From Anaerolineae bacterium (lineage in GTDB: Bacteria > Chloroflexota > Anaerolineae > Promineifilales > Promineifilaceae), in assembly GCA_020848035.1 (NCBI GenBank), contig JADLAX010000076.1, forward strand, positions 47,220-111,219: a stretch of DNA of 64,000 nucleotides, in the 5' to 3' direction. The translations under genes and the position numbers were made by a program. The notes under the pieces are model-generated. The model was not told the DNA's origin. It searched no databases and worked only from the letters and a program-made list of their open reading frames with translations. The number at the start of each line of letters is the position of its first letter. Positions within the stretch are counted from its first letter, which is position 1. This document shows, in pieces, positions 34,538-43,861 of this stretch.

Positions 34538-35071
34538 TCAATCGTTGAGCGCGGCTACCGTAATGTCCACGTTCAGCTTATCCCCGATCACATCCAATTC
34601 ATCCTGCAAATCGCTTGCCGACAGCCCGGGCGGGGCCAGCACGGTGGCCGTCATGGTAAAGAGCCGCAGGCCGCCAAACGGCGCATCTTCCGTACCGGTG
34701 TCGATTGTTTCCACATTGGCCCCTTGTTTGGCCAGGCCGTGGGCTACCTGGTGGATGATTCCCTCATGGTCGGCACCGCGAACGTCGATCTGGTAACTTA
34801 GCCAGCCGGCAAAATTTTGCGCCGCACTGGGCTCCGTGGGCCGGATGGCCAGCTCAAACCCCTGGCTGCGTAAGCTATTCAGCGCTTCCTCTAAAGCAGC
34901 GCGCCGCGCGTCGGCGACAGAAATGAGCATGAGCATGGCAAATTCACCGCCCAACCGGGCCATGCGGCTGGCGTCTATATTGGCCTCGTGAGCCAGAATA
35001 ATCTTGGTCACGTCATCCACAATGCCCACACGATCGTTGCCGGTGACGGTGATGACTAACTGTTTTTGCAT
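34538..35071 (-). CDS. Tandem ACT-domain protein (GcvR-like)
   Basis: 177 aa. Two ACT domains: residues 1-75 (KQLVITVTGNDRVGIVDDVTKIILAHEANIDASRMARLGGEFAMLMLISV) and about 95-177 (YQIDVRGADHEGIIHQVAHGLAKQGANVETIDTGTE). This is the architecture of the glycine cleavage regulator GcvR and related amino-acid-sensing proteins. No gcv genes are nearby, so the target is unknown. ATG 35071 follows AGGAGA; the longer frame is rejected. Confidence 0.85.
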   Translation of the reverse strand: MQKQLVITVTGNDRVGIVDDVTKIILAHEANIDASRMARLGGEFAMLMLISVADARRAALEEALNSLRSQGFELAIRPTEPSAAQNFAGWLSYQIDVRGADHEGIIHQVAHGLAKQGANVETIDTGTEDAPFGGLRLFTMTATVLAPPGLSASDLQDELDVIGDKLNVDITVAALND

Positions 35072-35215
35072 CGGTATCTCTCCTGGAAATAGGTTGTGGC
35101 CTAGGCGCTGGCCAGCCAAAAAGGAGCAACGCCTAAAATCTCCCCACATGTTATTGTTGAAAAAGTCGGCTTTTGGCGCCCCCCTGTATTGTAGTCGATA
35201 GGCGGGGAATAGGAC

Positions 35216-35258
35216 AAAAGAAAAGAGTCGTTCCTGCCGAAGCGGCTCTTTTTTGCAT
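35216..35258 (-). terminator. Terminator of the PP2C/STAS operon
   Basis: On the - strand, AAGAGCCG ... CGACTCTT (one G-T pair) is followed by TTCTTTT; the + strand also reads into TTTTTT, so it may work both ways. It lies after the phosphatase gene and before the ACT-domain gene. Confidence 0.65.
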
Positions 35259-35269
35259 ATGAAGGTCTT

Positions 35270-36373
35270 TCAGTTTCGCTGAATGACCACCAGCGTGAGG
35301 TCGTCGGACTGGGGTTGGCTGCCGATGAACTGGTTGACTGCCTGGAGAACGGCCGTAGCCATCCCATTGGCGTCGACCGTGATGTGCTGGACAATCACCG
35401 CTTCCAGCCGTGCCTCATCAAACAGCTCATCGGCGCTGCGTGCCTCGGTAACGCCATCGGTGTAGAGGATGAGGCTGTCGCCCGGAGCCAGGGTGATCTG
35501 GTGTTCATCCAGCCGAATGGCGGGGAAAGCCCCCAGCAGCATACCGTGCCCGGCCAACTGCTGCACTTCACCGCGATTGGCCTGTACCCAATACGGCCGA
35601 TCGTGCCCACCAATGGCGTAGATGAACTGGCCCGTTTTCAGGTTCAGGGTGCCAAAGAAGGCGGTAAGGAAGGGTAGGGAGCGTTTTTCATGGTTCAGCT
35701 GCTGGTTGGTTCGTTGGAGCAGGTCGGCGGGGGAACGGCCGTTTTGCGCCTCGGTGCGCATGATGGTGCGGCAGACGGCCATGAACATGGCGGCGGGCAC
35801 CCCTTTGCCCGTCACGTCGGCAATCACCAGGTGCAGCAGGTCGGGGTTGTGCGGATCGGCGATGAAGTCGTAGAAGTCGCCGCCGACCTGGCGGGCGGCC
35901 TGGTAGCTGGCGGCAAAGTGCCAGCCGGGGATGGTGGGGCAGCTTTCGGGCAGCAGGCTGAGCTGGATTTTCTGGCCGATGGCCAGCTCTTCTTCGAGCC
36001 GCAGCCGGTTCACTTCATCTTCCATGTAGCGGCGCAGGCGCACCGACATGATAGACATGACTTCGGTAGCAAAGGAGGGTAGATGTTGGGTGAGGTCAGC
36101 AAACTGCTGTTTGTGGATGGGTACGAGTGTGCTGGCGGTAACGGCCGTTGCCGTTGCGCTGCGCACCAGGTTGTCGGCCAGGGCCATCTCGCCAAACACC
36201 TGCCCTGGATGCAAATAATCCAGCTCTCGCCCATCCACCGTGATGCGCACTTCGCCAGCCAGGATGAAAAACATTGCCTTACCGATGTCGCCGGCGGCAA
36301 AAATTTGCTCACCGGCGGCAAACGGGACGGCATCGGCCTGGTTCAGGTAAGGGATGATGTCGTGAAAAGCCAT
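35270..36373 (-). CDS. PP2C (SpoIIE/RsbU) phosphatase with N-terminal cNMP-binding domain
   Basis: 367 aa. Residues about 15-115 form a cyclic-nucleotide-binding/CRP-like beta roll (FAAGEQIFAAGDIGKAMFFILAGEVRIT ... HPGQVFGEMALADNLVRSATATAVT). A helical linker leads to the SpoIIE phosphatase domain from about 145, with the metal motifs GGDFYDF and DVTGKGVPAAMFM and the C-terminal LYTDGVTEAR. It should dephosphorylate the STAS proteins encoded just upstream in the operon, under control of a ligand of the N-domain. Last gene of a four-gene - strand operon. Confidence 0.92.
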   Translation of the reverse strand: MAFHDIIPYLNQADAVPFAAGEQIFAAGDIGKAMFFILAGEVRITVDGRELDYLHPGQVFGEMALADNLVRSATATAVTASTLVPIHKQQFADLTQHLPSFATEVMSIMSVRLRRYMEDEVNRLRLEEELAIGQKIQLSLLPESCPTIPGWHFAASYQAARQVGGDFYDFIADPHNPDLLHLVIADVTGKGVPAAMFMAVCRTIMRTEAQNGRSPADLLQRTNQQLNHEKRSLPFLTAFFGTLNLKTGQFIYAIGGHDRPYWVQANRGEVQQLAGHGMLLGAFPAIRLDEHQITLAPGDSLILYTDGVTEARSADELFDEARLEAVIVQHITVDANGMATAVLQAVNQFIGSQPQSDDLTLVVIQRN

Positions 36374-36401
36374 AATGATAGGCTGTTTGGGCTGTTTACA
36401 A

Positions 36402-36818
36402 TTAGAAGCTGGCGACGGCCGTATCCCGGTCTGTGTAAATCTCTAGCAGCTGATCGAACCCCGTCATGCTCAGCGTTTTTTGCACACGCGGTTGGGGGTT
36501 GACCAGCTTGCAGGCTGATTCCGGCCCGACGCTGGTGCTCATGTCGTGCGACGCCTCGTGGATGACGCTCCAGCCACCCTCCATGTCGGGCGTTTCCTTG
36601 CCGCGCATCACGGTGACCACGCTGTGCAGCCCCACCAGCCCGGCGCTGGAAATAAAATTCATGTCGCTCAGATCCAGCAGCAGATAACGCGTCCCGGCGT
36701 TATAAAGCTTTTGCGCTTCCTGAATCAAGGACTGGTAGGAGCTGCCATCCAGTTCTCCCTGAATCTTCAAAACGGTCACTGGTTTATTTGCCGAAAGGTG
36801 TTCAACGGTAAGGTTCAT
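36402..36818 (-). CDS. STAS-domain anti-sigma factor antagonist (extended)
   Basis: 138 aa. STAS fold with YLLLDLSDMNFISSAGLVGLHSVVTVM, where the Ser of the SSAG motif is the predicted phosphorylation site. It is longer than typical RsbV (about 110 aa) through an insertion (about 75-95, MRGKETPDMEGGWSVIHEASHD). Paired with the kinase gene upstream and the phosphatase gene downstream, it is one arm of a partner-switching system. The start has AGGAG upstream. Confidence 0.88.
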   Translation of the reverse strand: MNLTVEHLSANKPVTVLKIQGELDGSSYQSLIQEAQKLYNAGTRYLLLDLSDMNFISSAGLVGLHSVVTVMRGKETPDMEGGWSVIHEASHDMSTSVGPESACKLVNPQPRVQKTLSMTGFDQLLEIYTDRDTAVASF

Positions 36819-36853
36819 TGTGCCTCCTGAAAGAAAAATCCAAAGTGGATAAT

Positions 36854-37285
36854 TTAAGCATCGGGAAACGTGTGATGTTTGATGAGGCTGAGCTGGTTAC
36901 GGCCGTCTTCGGTTACGCGGTAATGCAGCTCATCGACAAACTGGCGCATCATGTGCACACCCATGCCGCCCAACGGCCGTAGATGCAGCGGCACCGTGAT
37001 GTCGGGCGTAGGCACGCTGGTGGGGTCAAACGGCGGTGCATTGTCATACACCTCAATGCGCAGCGCCTGCCCCTCACGCCAGAGCCATAGTTCCACCTGC
37101 CCTGGCTGTTTTTGGTAACCGTGCCGGACCACGTTCACCAGTCCCTCATTCAAAGCAACAATCATTTCACCCACCGCGTCCGGATCGCCGCCGCTGTTTA
37201 ACAACTGCTGCGCCACTGTCTGGCGAAACAGCTGCATGGCTTCACCCAGGCTAAGTGTTGTGGAATAGTGGGCCAGCTGTTCCAT
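36854..37285 (-). CDS. RsbW-like ATP-binding anti-sigma kinase
   Basis: 143 aa. GHKL/HATPase_c_2 fold: N box in EMIVALNEGLVNVVRHGY (about 41-58), the G1 motif LRIEVYDNAPPFDP, and G2 in RPLGGMGVHMMRQFVDELHY. Such kinases bind a sigma factor or other partner and phosphorylate STAS antagonists on Ser. It is flanked by two STAS genes (36402 and 37294), so it can be switched by either. Confidence 0.9.
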   Translation of the reverse strand: MEQLAHYSTTLSLGEAMQLFRQTVAQQLLNSGGDPDAVGEMIVALNEGLVNVVRHGYQKQPGQVELWLWREGQALRIEVYDNAPPFDPTSVPTPDITVPLHLRPLGGMGVHMMRQFVDELHYRVTEDGRNQLSLIKHHTFPDA

Positions 37286-37293
37286 AAATCCGG

Positions 37294-37683
37294 CTAAAAG
37301 GAACGGATGGCGACATTGACGTCGGTAAAGATCTGCAAAAACATGTCGTAGCCAGACACGCTCAGGGCTTTAGCGGCGTTTTTGGACGGATTGAGCAGCT
37401 TCAAGTTGGGCGCGCTGAAGGTTCCGGCGGCAATACCACGCATCATGGCTTCTTTATCAACACCGCCCGATTCATGCAGCAGTTCAAACAGATGCTGGAT
37501 GGCGCGCAGGCCAGCGCTGCTGATGTAGGGCACCTGGGTTAAATCGAGCAAGATGGCCTGGCTGCCATTGGCCACAGCCTGGGTGGCTTCGTGGTGCAGC
37601 GGTTCTGCTTCAACCAGGTCGCCATGGAGATGAAAAATAGTTACGGGGATACGGCCGTTTGCCTGCGAAACCGAAAGTTCCAT
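37294..37683 (-). CDS. STAS-domain anti-sigma factor antagonist
   Basis: 129 aa, first gene of the partner-switching operon. Central STAS motif ILLDLTQVPYISSAGLRAIQHLFELL with the conserved SSAG phospho-acceptor, followed by an insertion like that of its paralogue. It starts ELSVSQANGRIPVTIFHLHGDL; the two STAS proteins share the C-terminal pattern K-LS--G-D--L-I-TD---A--SF, so they are duplicates. Confidence 0.88.
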   Translation of the reverse strand: MELSVSQANGRIPVTIFHLHGDLVEAEPLHHEATQAVANGSQAILLDLTQVPYISSAGLRAIQHLFELLHESGGVDKEAMMRGIAAGTFSAPNLKLLNPSKNAAKALSVSGYDMFLQIFTDVNVAIRSF

Positions 37684-38007
37684 GCTGCTTTTCTCCTGTA
37701 GTCATCTGAAGCTAAAGGTGAGTTGCCGGGGTGCAAGGTAAACGGATTGTGCCCCGATTCAAGAGAAAAAACAAAAATTCAGCCATTCGAGGAAGTGGTT
37801 ATTATGATGCCCGCTGGTTTTTAAGCCACAAGCACAACGGGTGGGGTGGAACGGCCATTGCTCCACCGTCATTAAGTTTCCCGCGCCAACGCCACCAATC
37901 CGGCCAGGGTTGAGGCAGCCAAGTGGCAAAATGGAGAAGACGACGGTATCTTGTACGTACCCAAGGCCTGATGGGTAGGTTCCGGGGCAATAAAACAAGG
38001 AGGCCAA
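37684..38007. other. Spacer between divergent genes
   Basis: 324 bp between the STAS operon and gluconokinase. No convincing gene, RNA or repeat was found. It must contain both promoters. GGAGG at 37998-38002 precedes the gluconokinase start. Confidence 0.5.
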
Positions 38008-38502
38008 ATGGTGCAGTTATTTGTGGTGATGGGCGTTTCGGGCAGCGGTAAAACAACCGTGGGGCGGGCATTGGCGGCGCGGCTGGAGTGCCCGTTTTAC
38101 GACGGCGACAACTTTCATCCTGCGGAAAACGTGGCCAAGATGGCCAGCGGTACCCCGCTCAACGATGCGGATCGGGCACCCTGGCTGGCCCGGTTAGCTG
38201 AACTGCTGGCAAAACATGAGGCAAGGGGGGAAACGGCCGTACTTGCCTGTTCCGCCCTTAAACAAACCTACCGGGAGCAGCTGCGCGTCAGCCCGGCGGT
38301 GCAGTTTGTCTACCTGGCGGGCAGCTTCGACCTGATCTGGCAGCGCATGACCAAACGCACCGAACATTACATGAAAGCCGATATGCTGCGCAGCCAGTTT
38401 GCCACCCTTGAACCACCGACTTCCAGCGATGCTCTCTGTGTGGCTGTTGACCAAAATATCGACGCCATCGTGGCGTATATCCTGGAGGAAGTGGCCTGGT
38501 GA
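38008..38502 (+). CDS. gntK: Gluconokinase, GntK type
   Basis: 164 aa, normal for the thermoresistant gluconokinase family. P-loop VMGVSGSGKTTVGRALA (about 7-23), FYDGDNFHPAENVAKMASGTPLNDADRAPWL (the gluconate-binding segment), ACSALKQTYRE and the LEPP motif (residue about 134). It phosphorylates gluconate to 6-phosphogluconate in the cytoplasm. It is the last GC-rich, signature-rich gene before the lower-GC RiPP region. Confidence 0.93.
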   Translation: MVQLFVVMGVSGSGKTTVGRALAARLECPFYDGDNFHPAENVAKMASGTPLNDADRAPWLARLAELLAKHEARGETAVLACSALKQTYREQLRVSPAVQFVYLAGSFDLIWQRMTKRTEHYMKADMLRSQFATLEPPTSSDALCVAVDQNIDAIVAYILEEVAW

Positions 38503-38629
38503 AACGGGAAGCCCTGGCCTGAACCGGTATGTCCAGCGGTTCGCGAAAGCCCACTCACGTTATGCTAACTAAATTGTTGTGAACACTATGATAAGTGTCA
38601 TTCAAAAGCATGCCCGAAGCCACTACCAA

Positions 38630-41584
38630 TTACACCATCTGCCGCTTAGCCAAATCTAAAAATAGACCATCACTTTTAATCAAATCTCTGTATGTTCCGC
38701 ACTGTACAATCTGGCCATCTTGCATAACCACGATTTTGTCGGCGTTTTTTATAGTACTTAGCCGATGTGCTATTACAATCCGGGTTGCTTGCAGATTATC
38801 CAGGCTTTCACTAACCACAGCTTGTGTCCTGTTATCTAAAGCACTGGTAGCCTCATCGAAAAATAAAATTCGGGGTTGGTTTACAATGGCTCGGGCAATT
38901 AATAGCCGCTGGCGCTGTCCACCGGAAAGTGTCCCGCCCCCATGGCTTAAAACAGTATGCATTCCCATTGGCATCATTTTGATATCTTTGTCCAGACCCG
39001 CCATCCGAGCTGCGTGCCATGCGTCGTTCAATGTTAAATTGGAAGCCCCTTTAATATTTGAAAAGATGTCACCAGCAGTTATTTGGCCGTTTTGGAGAAC
39101 TACGCCAATTTGTCGTCTCAATTCTCGTAGGTCTACCTGTTTAACATCTTGACCATCAAAATAGACATTGCCTTTTTGCGGCATTTCAAACCCCAGCAGC
39201 ATGCGGAAGAGAGTGGATTTGCCCGAGCCCGACGGCCCGACTATAGCCACAAACTCGCCTGGTTCAATTTCTAGCGACACGCCTTTGAGTACATCAGGCG
39301 TGTGTTCATTGTAACGAAAGGATACATTAGCTACTTCAATATGTCCTGCCAGTTTGCCCGGATGCTTTTTTTGCTCATCAATTTCAGGCAGGGTTTGGAA
39401 AATAGGTCTAGCTCTCTCATAAATTGGCACTGTGTTGAATATTGCTACTAAAGCGCTGCTAAGGGCAAGCACAGAAAGAAGAAACTGTGTAAAGGCAGCA
39501 TTAAAAGCCAAGACCTCACCTGTTGTTAATGAAGTGCGGGTTGAAAAGGAAATCATGGCAAAAATAGTTGTAATTGTGAAAATGTGAAAACCTGCATTGA
39601 ACGTTTGTTGATTGGCGGTGATATTGCGAGCTTTGAAGCTCACCGATTTCATCTGGCTAAAATCTTTGGCCCATACGGCAAATGCGTGCCCTTCGGAACC
39701 AGAGGCCCTGAATTTGGCAATCCCTTCAATTGCCTGAAGTACACTACCGGTTAATCTGCCCTGGAGTTCGGCAACGACGCGTTGGTATTTAATTTGCAAA
39801 CGACCGGCACCGAAGAGAACAACGGCCGTAATAGCTACCAAGAATGACGCGAGAAAAGCCAGACGTTGATCATAATAAAATAGTAGAAAAAAGCTGAAGA
39901 TCGAGAACAAGCCAGATAGCAACGCGCCAAGCACCGTGCCGCTGAGGATTTGCTGGATGGTTGAAATGCCCAGTATTCGGCTACCTAAATCACCGGCGGA
40001 GTAATTTCTGAAGAAGGGGACAGGGAGACTTAATGCTCTGGCCCAAACGGCCGCCTGGACCTCAAGACCTAACTGGCTTTGCAGCTTGAGCACGGCTAAA
40101 TTTTGCATGATTTGTAGTAGGGAAACTGCGACGATAGAACCAACAAGATAGATACATATCTGGAAAATTATGTTTTGTTCCCCACTCGGAATTACCTGAT
40201 CAAAAAGATACCCGGTTACCAGGGGAACCAGCAGTGAGAGCAAGCCGATAGCGACTCCAATCTTGAGGATCGTGCCGACATTGGCTCGCTGTGTTTTCAA
40301 ACCAAATTGAACCAGATCCCAAGCTGATAGTGCTTTAACTGGGAGCGGGCGATAGAACATATAAGCAAAAGCGTTAATGGAAGTGGCAAGCTCTTCTGTG
40401 ATGAAACGGCCGTTATCATCATTACTTGTATGCAGCTTATATCCTTTTGCCGTGAACAGCAGCGCTACTGGCTGATTGCTTTCATCCAAAAAGCCGAGCA
40501 GGGGTCCATTGTTTTGTTTCCACCAGACACCTTTTAGCGCAACTTGCCTTATCTGAAAATGTGAGACTCTGGCGATGCTCGCCAACGAAATACCACTCCC
40601 TTCTATGTTGGATGCGGGCTGTTTTACTTTTATATTCAACTCTTGGGCTACAAGCTGGCAGATTTGAAGGATAGGTTCGACTGCAAGTGGCTCATCAAGA
40701 CTGACATGTTTCTTAAACAGCAGCGGTTGGAGCAAATGGTCAAATGCCTGATGAACAACTTCTTTGTCGGACTCCAACTTGGCCTGAACCCGCTGGGCAT
40801 CATTTTCCTTGTTGGTTTCCAGGCGGCTGCCTATTTGCATAAGCACTTGATGGTGGAAAAAAAGAAGATCTGGCCAGGTTGGTTGTTGGCTGAGAAGCGT
40901 GTTGGTATGTACCAAGGCCAATACACTGCTCTCCGTGGCCACAATCCAACTTCGTTCGGAGATTGGCCAATGGGCGGTGCCATTTAACTGAGGTAGATGC
41001 GTTTCGCCTGCGAATTGCGAATGTCCAACCTGGTGTTTCACCCATAGCAAGCCCCGCCGAGAACAGGCGCTTTTGTGCTTAGCTAGCCGAATACTGTCAC
41101 CTGCACCCAGTCGCAAGCAATCTTTAGGAGGCAGAAACGGGCTGAGATAGTGCAAAAAGTGATTCACCCATTTTTCCAAAAGCAGAACAATTTGCGACCC
41201 AAATTCAGGGTCCTGGCCTAATGCTTGCAGGCGATGGGTGGGGATTTGAAGCAGGCTGGTTTTCTTTCCTCCAACAGCTAAAAGGCCAATTGAAGACGAA
41301 CCTGGTTCGATTTCTTGCTGAATGCCGTATAAAGCTTCTCCGGCCGAACAGCGGAATAGATGAGTTCGAGGACCAGAGATTTGCCCCTTGTGCAGCGGTA
41401 CGGCAAAGATATCCACCCAACCGCGGTAAACAATCCAACTGGTTGCCGTGTCATTAAGCAGAACTGGAGAATTCCCGCCAGCTTCTACCATCCTGGCTTC
41501 TTTGTATCTAAGATGCATCAAAAAGAGTTCTTCGATGGCCATTGGTTCTCCGGCCTCGGTGAGGGTGGGATCTTCTGTTTTCAT
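38630..41584 (-). CDS. NHLP-type bacteriocin export ABC transporter, permease/ATPase subunit
   Basis: 984 aa. The long N-terminal part (1-about 400) is the non-catalytic extension typical of the second exporter of NHLP/NHLM systems; then about six membrane helices (VGTILKIGVAIGLLSLLVPLVTGYLF onwards), and an ABC ATPase with Walker A GPSGSGKST, signature LSGGQRQRLLIARA and Walker B RILFFDEATSALD. It exports the peptide made by the LanM system together with the upstream transporter. Its start codon overlaps the stop of that gene (ATGA). Confidence 0.9.
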   Translation of the reverse strand: MKTEDPTLTEAGEPMAIEELFLMHLRYKEARMVEAGGNSPVLLNDTATSWIVYRGWVDIFAVPLHKGQISGPRTHLFRCSAGEALYGIQQEIEPGSSSIGLLAVGGKKTSLLQIPTHRLQALGQDPEFGSQIVLLLEKWVNHFLHYLSPFLPPKDCLRLGAGDSIRLAKHKSACSRRGLLWVKHQVGHSQFAGETHLPQLNGTAHWPISERSWIVATESSVLALVHTNTLLSQQPTWPDLLFFHHQVLMQIGSRLETNKENDAQRVQAKLESDKEVVHQAFDHLLQPLLFKKHVSLDEPLAVEPILQICQLVAQELNIKVKQPASNIEGSGISLASIARVSHFQIRQVALKGVWWKQNNGPLLGFLDESNQPVALLFTAKGYKLHTSNDDNGRFITEELATSINAFAYMFYRPLPVKALSAWDLVQFGLKTQRANVGTILKIGVAIGLLSLLVPLVTGYLFDQVIPSGEQNIIFQICIYLVGSIVAVSLLQIMQNLAVLKLQSQLGLEVQAAVWARALSLPVPFFRNYSAGDLGSRILGISTIQQILSGTVLGALLSGLFSIFSFFLLFYYDQRLAFLASFLVAITAVVLFGAGRLQIKYQRVVAELQGRLTGSVLQAIEGIAKFRASGSEGHAFAVWAKDFSQMKSVSFKARNITANQQTFNAGFHIFTITTIFAMISFSTRTSLTTGEVLAFNAAFTQFLLSVLALSSALVAIFNTVPIYERARPIFQTLPEIDEQKKHPGKLAGHIEVANVSFRYNEHTPDVLKGVSLEIEPGEFVAIVGPSGSGKSTLFRMLLGFEMPQKGNVYFDGQDVKQVDLRELRRQIGVVLQNGQITAGDIFSNIKGASNLTLNDAWHAARMAGLDKDIKMMPMGMHTVLSHGGGTLSGGQRQRLLIARAIVNQPRILFFDEATSALDNRTQAVVSESLDNLQATRIVIAHRLSTIKNADKIVVMQDGQIVQCGTYRDLIKSDGLFLDLAKRQMV

Positions 41585-43827
41585 GCGATTAGCTGCTCCA
41601 TTAACGAATCTAATAAAATTTCTGATTTTGCTCCTTCAGACTTAATGAGCCGCGAGTAGACGCCGTTTTTGCGCCAGAGTGAGTCATGAGTTCCACGCTC
41701 TACTACTTTGCCGGCATCGAGCACGATGATCTCATCACAGTCTCGAATGGTGCTGAGGCGATGGGCTACAATCACGCAGGTACAGCCACGTCGGCGAAGA
41801 TTATCATCAATGATTTGCTCTGTAACGGGGTCCAGGGCGCTTGTAGCTTCATCGAGGAGCAGTATAGAAGGATTTGTAACGAGGGCGCGGGCAATTTCGA
41901 GTCGCTGCCGTTGCCCGCCGCTAAAGTTTCGACCATTCTCCTGCACCTCTGAATCATAACCACCTGGCCGTCCCGCGATTTCTAAATGGATATGGGCATC
42001 TTTAGCGGCCTGAGTAATTTGTTCTAAGGGGATATGCTGATCCCACATGGCCAGATTATCGTGAATTGTGCCTTCGAACATGAAGATTTGCTGGTCCACA
42101 ATGCGCAAGGAGTTGTTGAGAATTGGCCGAGGTATCAGATGACGCTCTATGCCATCGAGCAGAATTTGGCCGTTCCACGGTTGGTAAAGACCTGCAATCA
42201 GGCGGGCGATGGTGGATTTGCCGCTGCCGCTGCCGCCCACCAGGGCAACACGCATTCCCGGTTCAATATCCAGGTTAAAGCCTTCGATGAGGGGGGCCGC
42301 TAATTTACTGTAGCCGAACGTCAAATCACGAATCTGTAAACGGCCAGACAGCTTTGCATGGGGAACGGCCGTTTGGGGAGCTTCAGCGGTAAGTGCAACC
42401 TGCGGGTCGGTTTCGTATTTCAACACATCATCTAGCCGCTGGATCGTGCCATTTACTTCCTGTAACTGACCACCAACTTGCACCATCTGATTTACCGGTG
42501 CCAGAAAGCTGGCCATCAAGGTCTGGAAAGCCACCAGAGTGCCAACCGTCATCTGCCCTTGTATAACGAGCCAACTGCCCAAAGCCAATATAAAAATGTT
42601 GCAGAGTTGGGCTAACATCCCCGGCAATACAGTGAGGATCTGGTTGGTGCTGCCAAACTGCTGTTGGGCGTTGTTGGCATTGGCCTGGTACCCCGCCCAA
42701 GAACTGAAGGCATCTCCTTCAGCCCCTGTCGATTTAAGTGTTTCAATCTGCTGCAAGCTGCTGAAGGTAGCTGCCGCCAGCTTGCCCTGATCTTTGATTA
42801 AGCGGAGATTGATATCCTTACGAAAGCGGGAGACACGCTGGAGCATCACAAAATTCAACGCCGCGAAGCAGATGCCCAGAATGGTTAACGGCACGCTGTA
42901 ACGAAACATGAGTACCGCATAGAAAAAGATGAGAATGACATTCATCAGACTCGTCGCCAACTCCCCCGAGAGCAGTTGTGCGACTCTATCATTTTGCCCA
43001 ATACGTGAATTGATGTCGCCAGCGCTGCGCTGGGTAAAAAATTCGACCGGTAGCTGCAAAATGTGCCAGAAAAATTGGCTGGCGCTCAGCAAGGAGAGCT
43101 TGGTTTCAAGGCGAAGCAGATAATATTGCTGTAGCCACGTTAGACACGATCGAACTATAGCGGTAAAGACCATGCCTCCAAGGAGTGGGAAGATCCACTC
43201 CTGGCGTCCATTGACCAGATAATAATCGACAAATACACGGGTAAAGGCGGGCAGGAGCAGTCCTGGAATAACGAGAGCAAGGCTGGCCAGAACAACAAAG
43301 GTTACGGCAACTTCTGAGCCAACCAGACGTTGCCGTAGAATTTTTAGCGTATTGGGTTTATTGCCTTGTGGTTTATAATTTTCACCTTTGTTAAAGGTTA
43401 ACACGATGCCAGTGAAGGATTCGTCAAATTCATCGAGAGAAACGGTGCGGGGTCCTGAGGCGGGATCATTAAGGTAAACCACATCTCCCTTGAAACCTTC
43501 AACAACCAGAAAGTGATTGAAATTCCAGTGGACAATGATAGGCATCTGCAAATTGTACAGACTCGTTGGTTCTAAACGGAATCCTTTGGCCTCAAGACCA
43601 TAACTTCGCGCCGCATGTAAAATGTTGCTGGCTTTGCTGCCATCACGCGAAACACCACAAGCTACGCGTAGCTCTTCAAGAGGAACATACGTGCGGTAAT
43701 AGCTTAGTACTGAACCCAACGCGGCTGCACCACATTCAACTGCTTCCATTTGCAGCACAGTCGGCGTCTTAACTCTTATACCCTCTTTTTTGTTTTTCCA
43801 ACCAAAATTGCTTAAGCTGATGGCCAT
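41581..43827 (-). CDS. NHLP-type ABC transporter with C39 leader peptidase
   Basis: 748 aa. N-terminal C39 peptidase with the full catalytic set: Gln26 and Cys32 in LQMEAVECGAAAL, His in NFNHFLVVEG and Asp in YLNDPASG. This cuts leaders after a double Gly. Then a six-helix membrane domain and an ABC ATPase (GGSGSGKSTIARLIAGL; FSGGQRQRLEIARALVTN; LLLDEATSALD). It should mature and export the precursor encoded at 44749, whose leader ends in VAGG. First of the two coupled transporter genes; AGGAG precedes the ATG. Confidence 0.93.
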   Translation of the reverse strand: MAISLSNFGWKNKKEGIRVKTPTVLQMEAVECGAAALGSVLSYYRTYVPLEELRVACGVSRDGSKASNILHAARSYGLEAKGFRLEPTSLYNLQMPIIVHWNFNHFLVVEGFKGDVVYLNDPASGPRTVSLDEFDESFTGIVLTFNKGENYKPQGNKPNTLKILRQRLVGSEVAVTFVVLASLALVIPGLLLPAFTRVFVDYYLVNGRQEWIFPLLGGMVFTAIVRSCLTWLQQYYLLRLETKLSLLSASQFFWHILQLPVEFFTQRSAGDINSRIGQNDRVAQLLSGELATSLMNVILIFFYAVLMFRYSVPLTILGICFAALNFVMLQRVSRFRKDINLRLIKDQGKLAAATFSSLQQIETLKSTGAEGDAFSSWAGYQANANNAQQQFGSTNQILTVLPGMLAQLCNIFILALGSWLVIQGQMTVGTLVAFQTLMASFLAPVNQMVQVGGQLQEVNGTIQRLDDVLKYETDPQVALTAEAPQTAVPHAKLSGRLQIRDLTFGYSKLAAPLIEGFNLDIEPGMRVALVGGSGSGKSTIARLIAGLYQPWNGQILLDGIERHLIPRPILNNSLRIVDQQIFMFEGTIHDNLAMWDQHIPLEQITQAAKDAHIHLEIAGRPGGYDSEVQENGRNFSGGQRQRLEIARALVTNPSILLLDEATSALDPVTEQIIDDNLRRRGCTCVIVAHRLSTIRDCDEIIVLDAGKVVERGTHDSLWRKNGVYSRLIKSEGAKSEILLDSLMEQLIA

Positions 43828-43861
43828 CTTTCACTCCTCCGTTCGATTGCATTGCCGTAAC

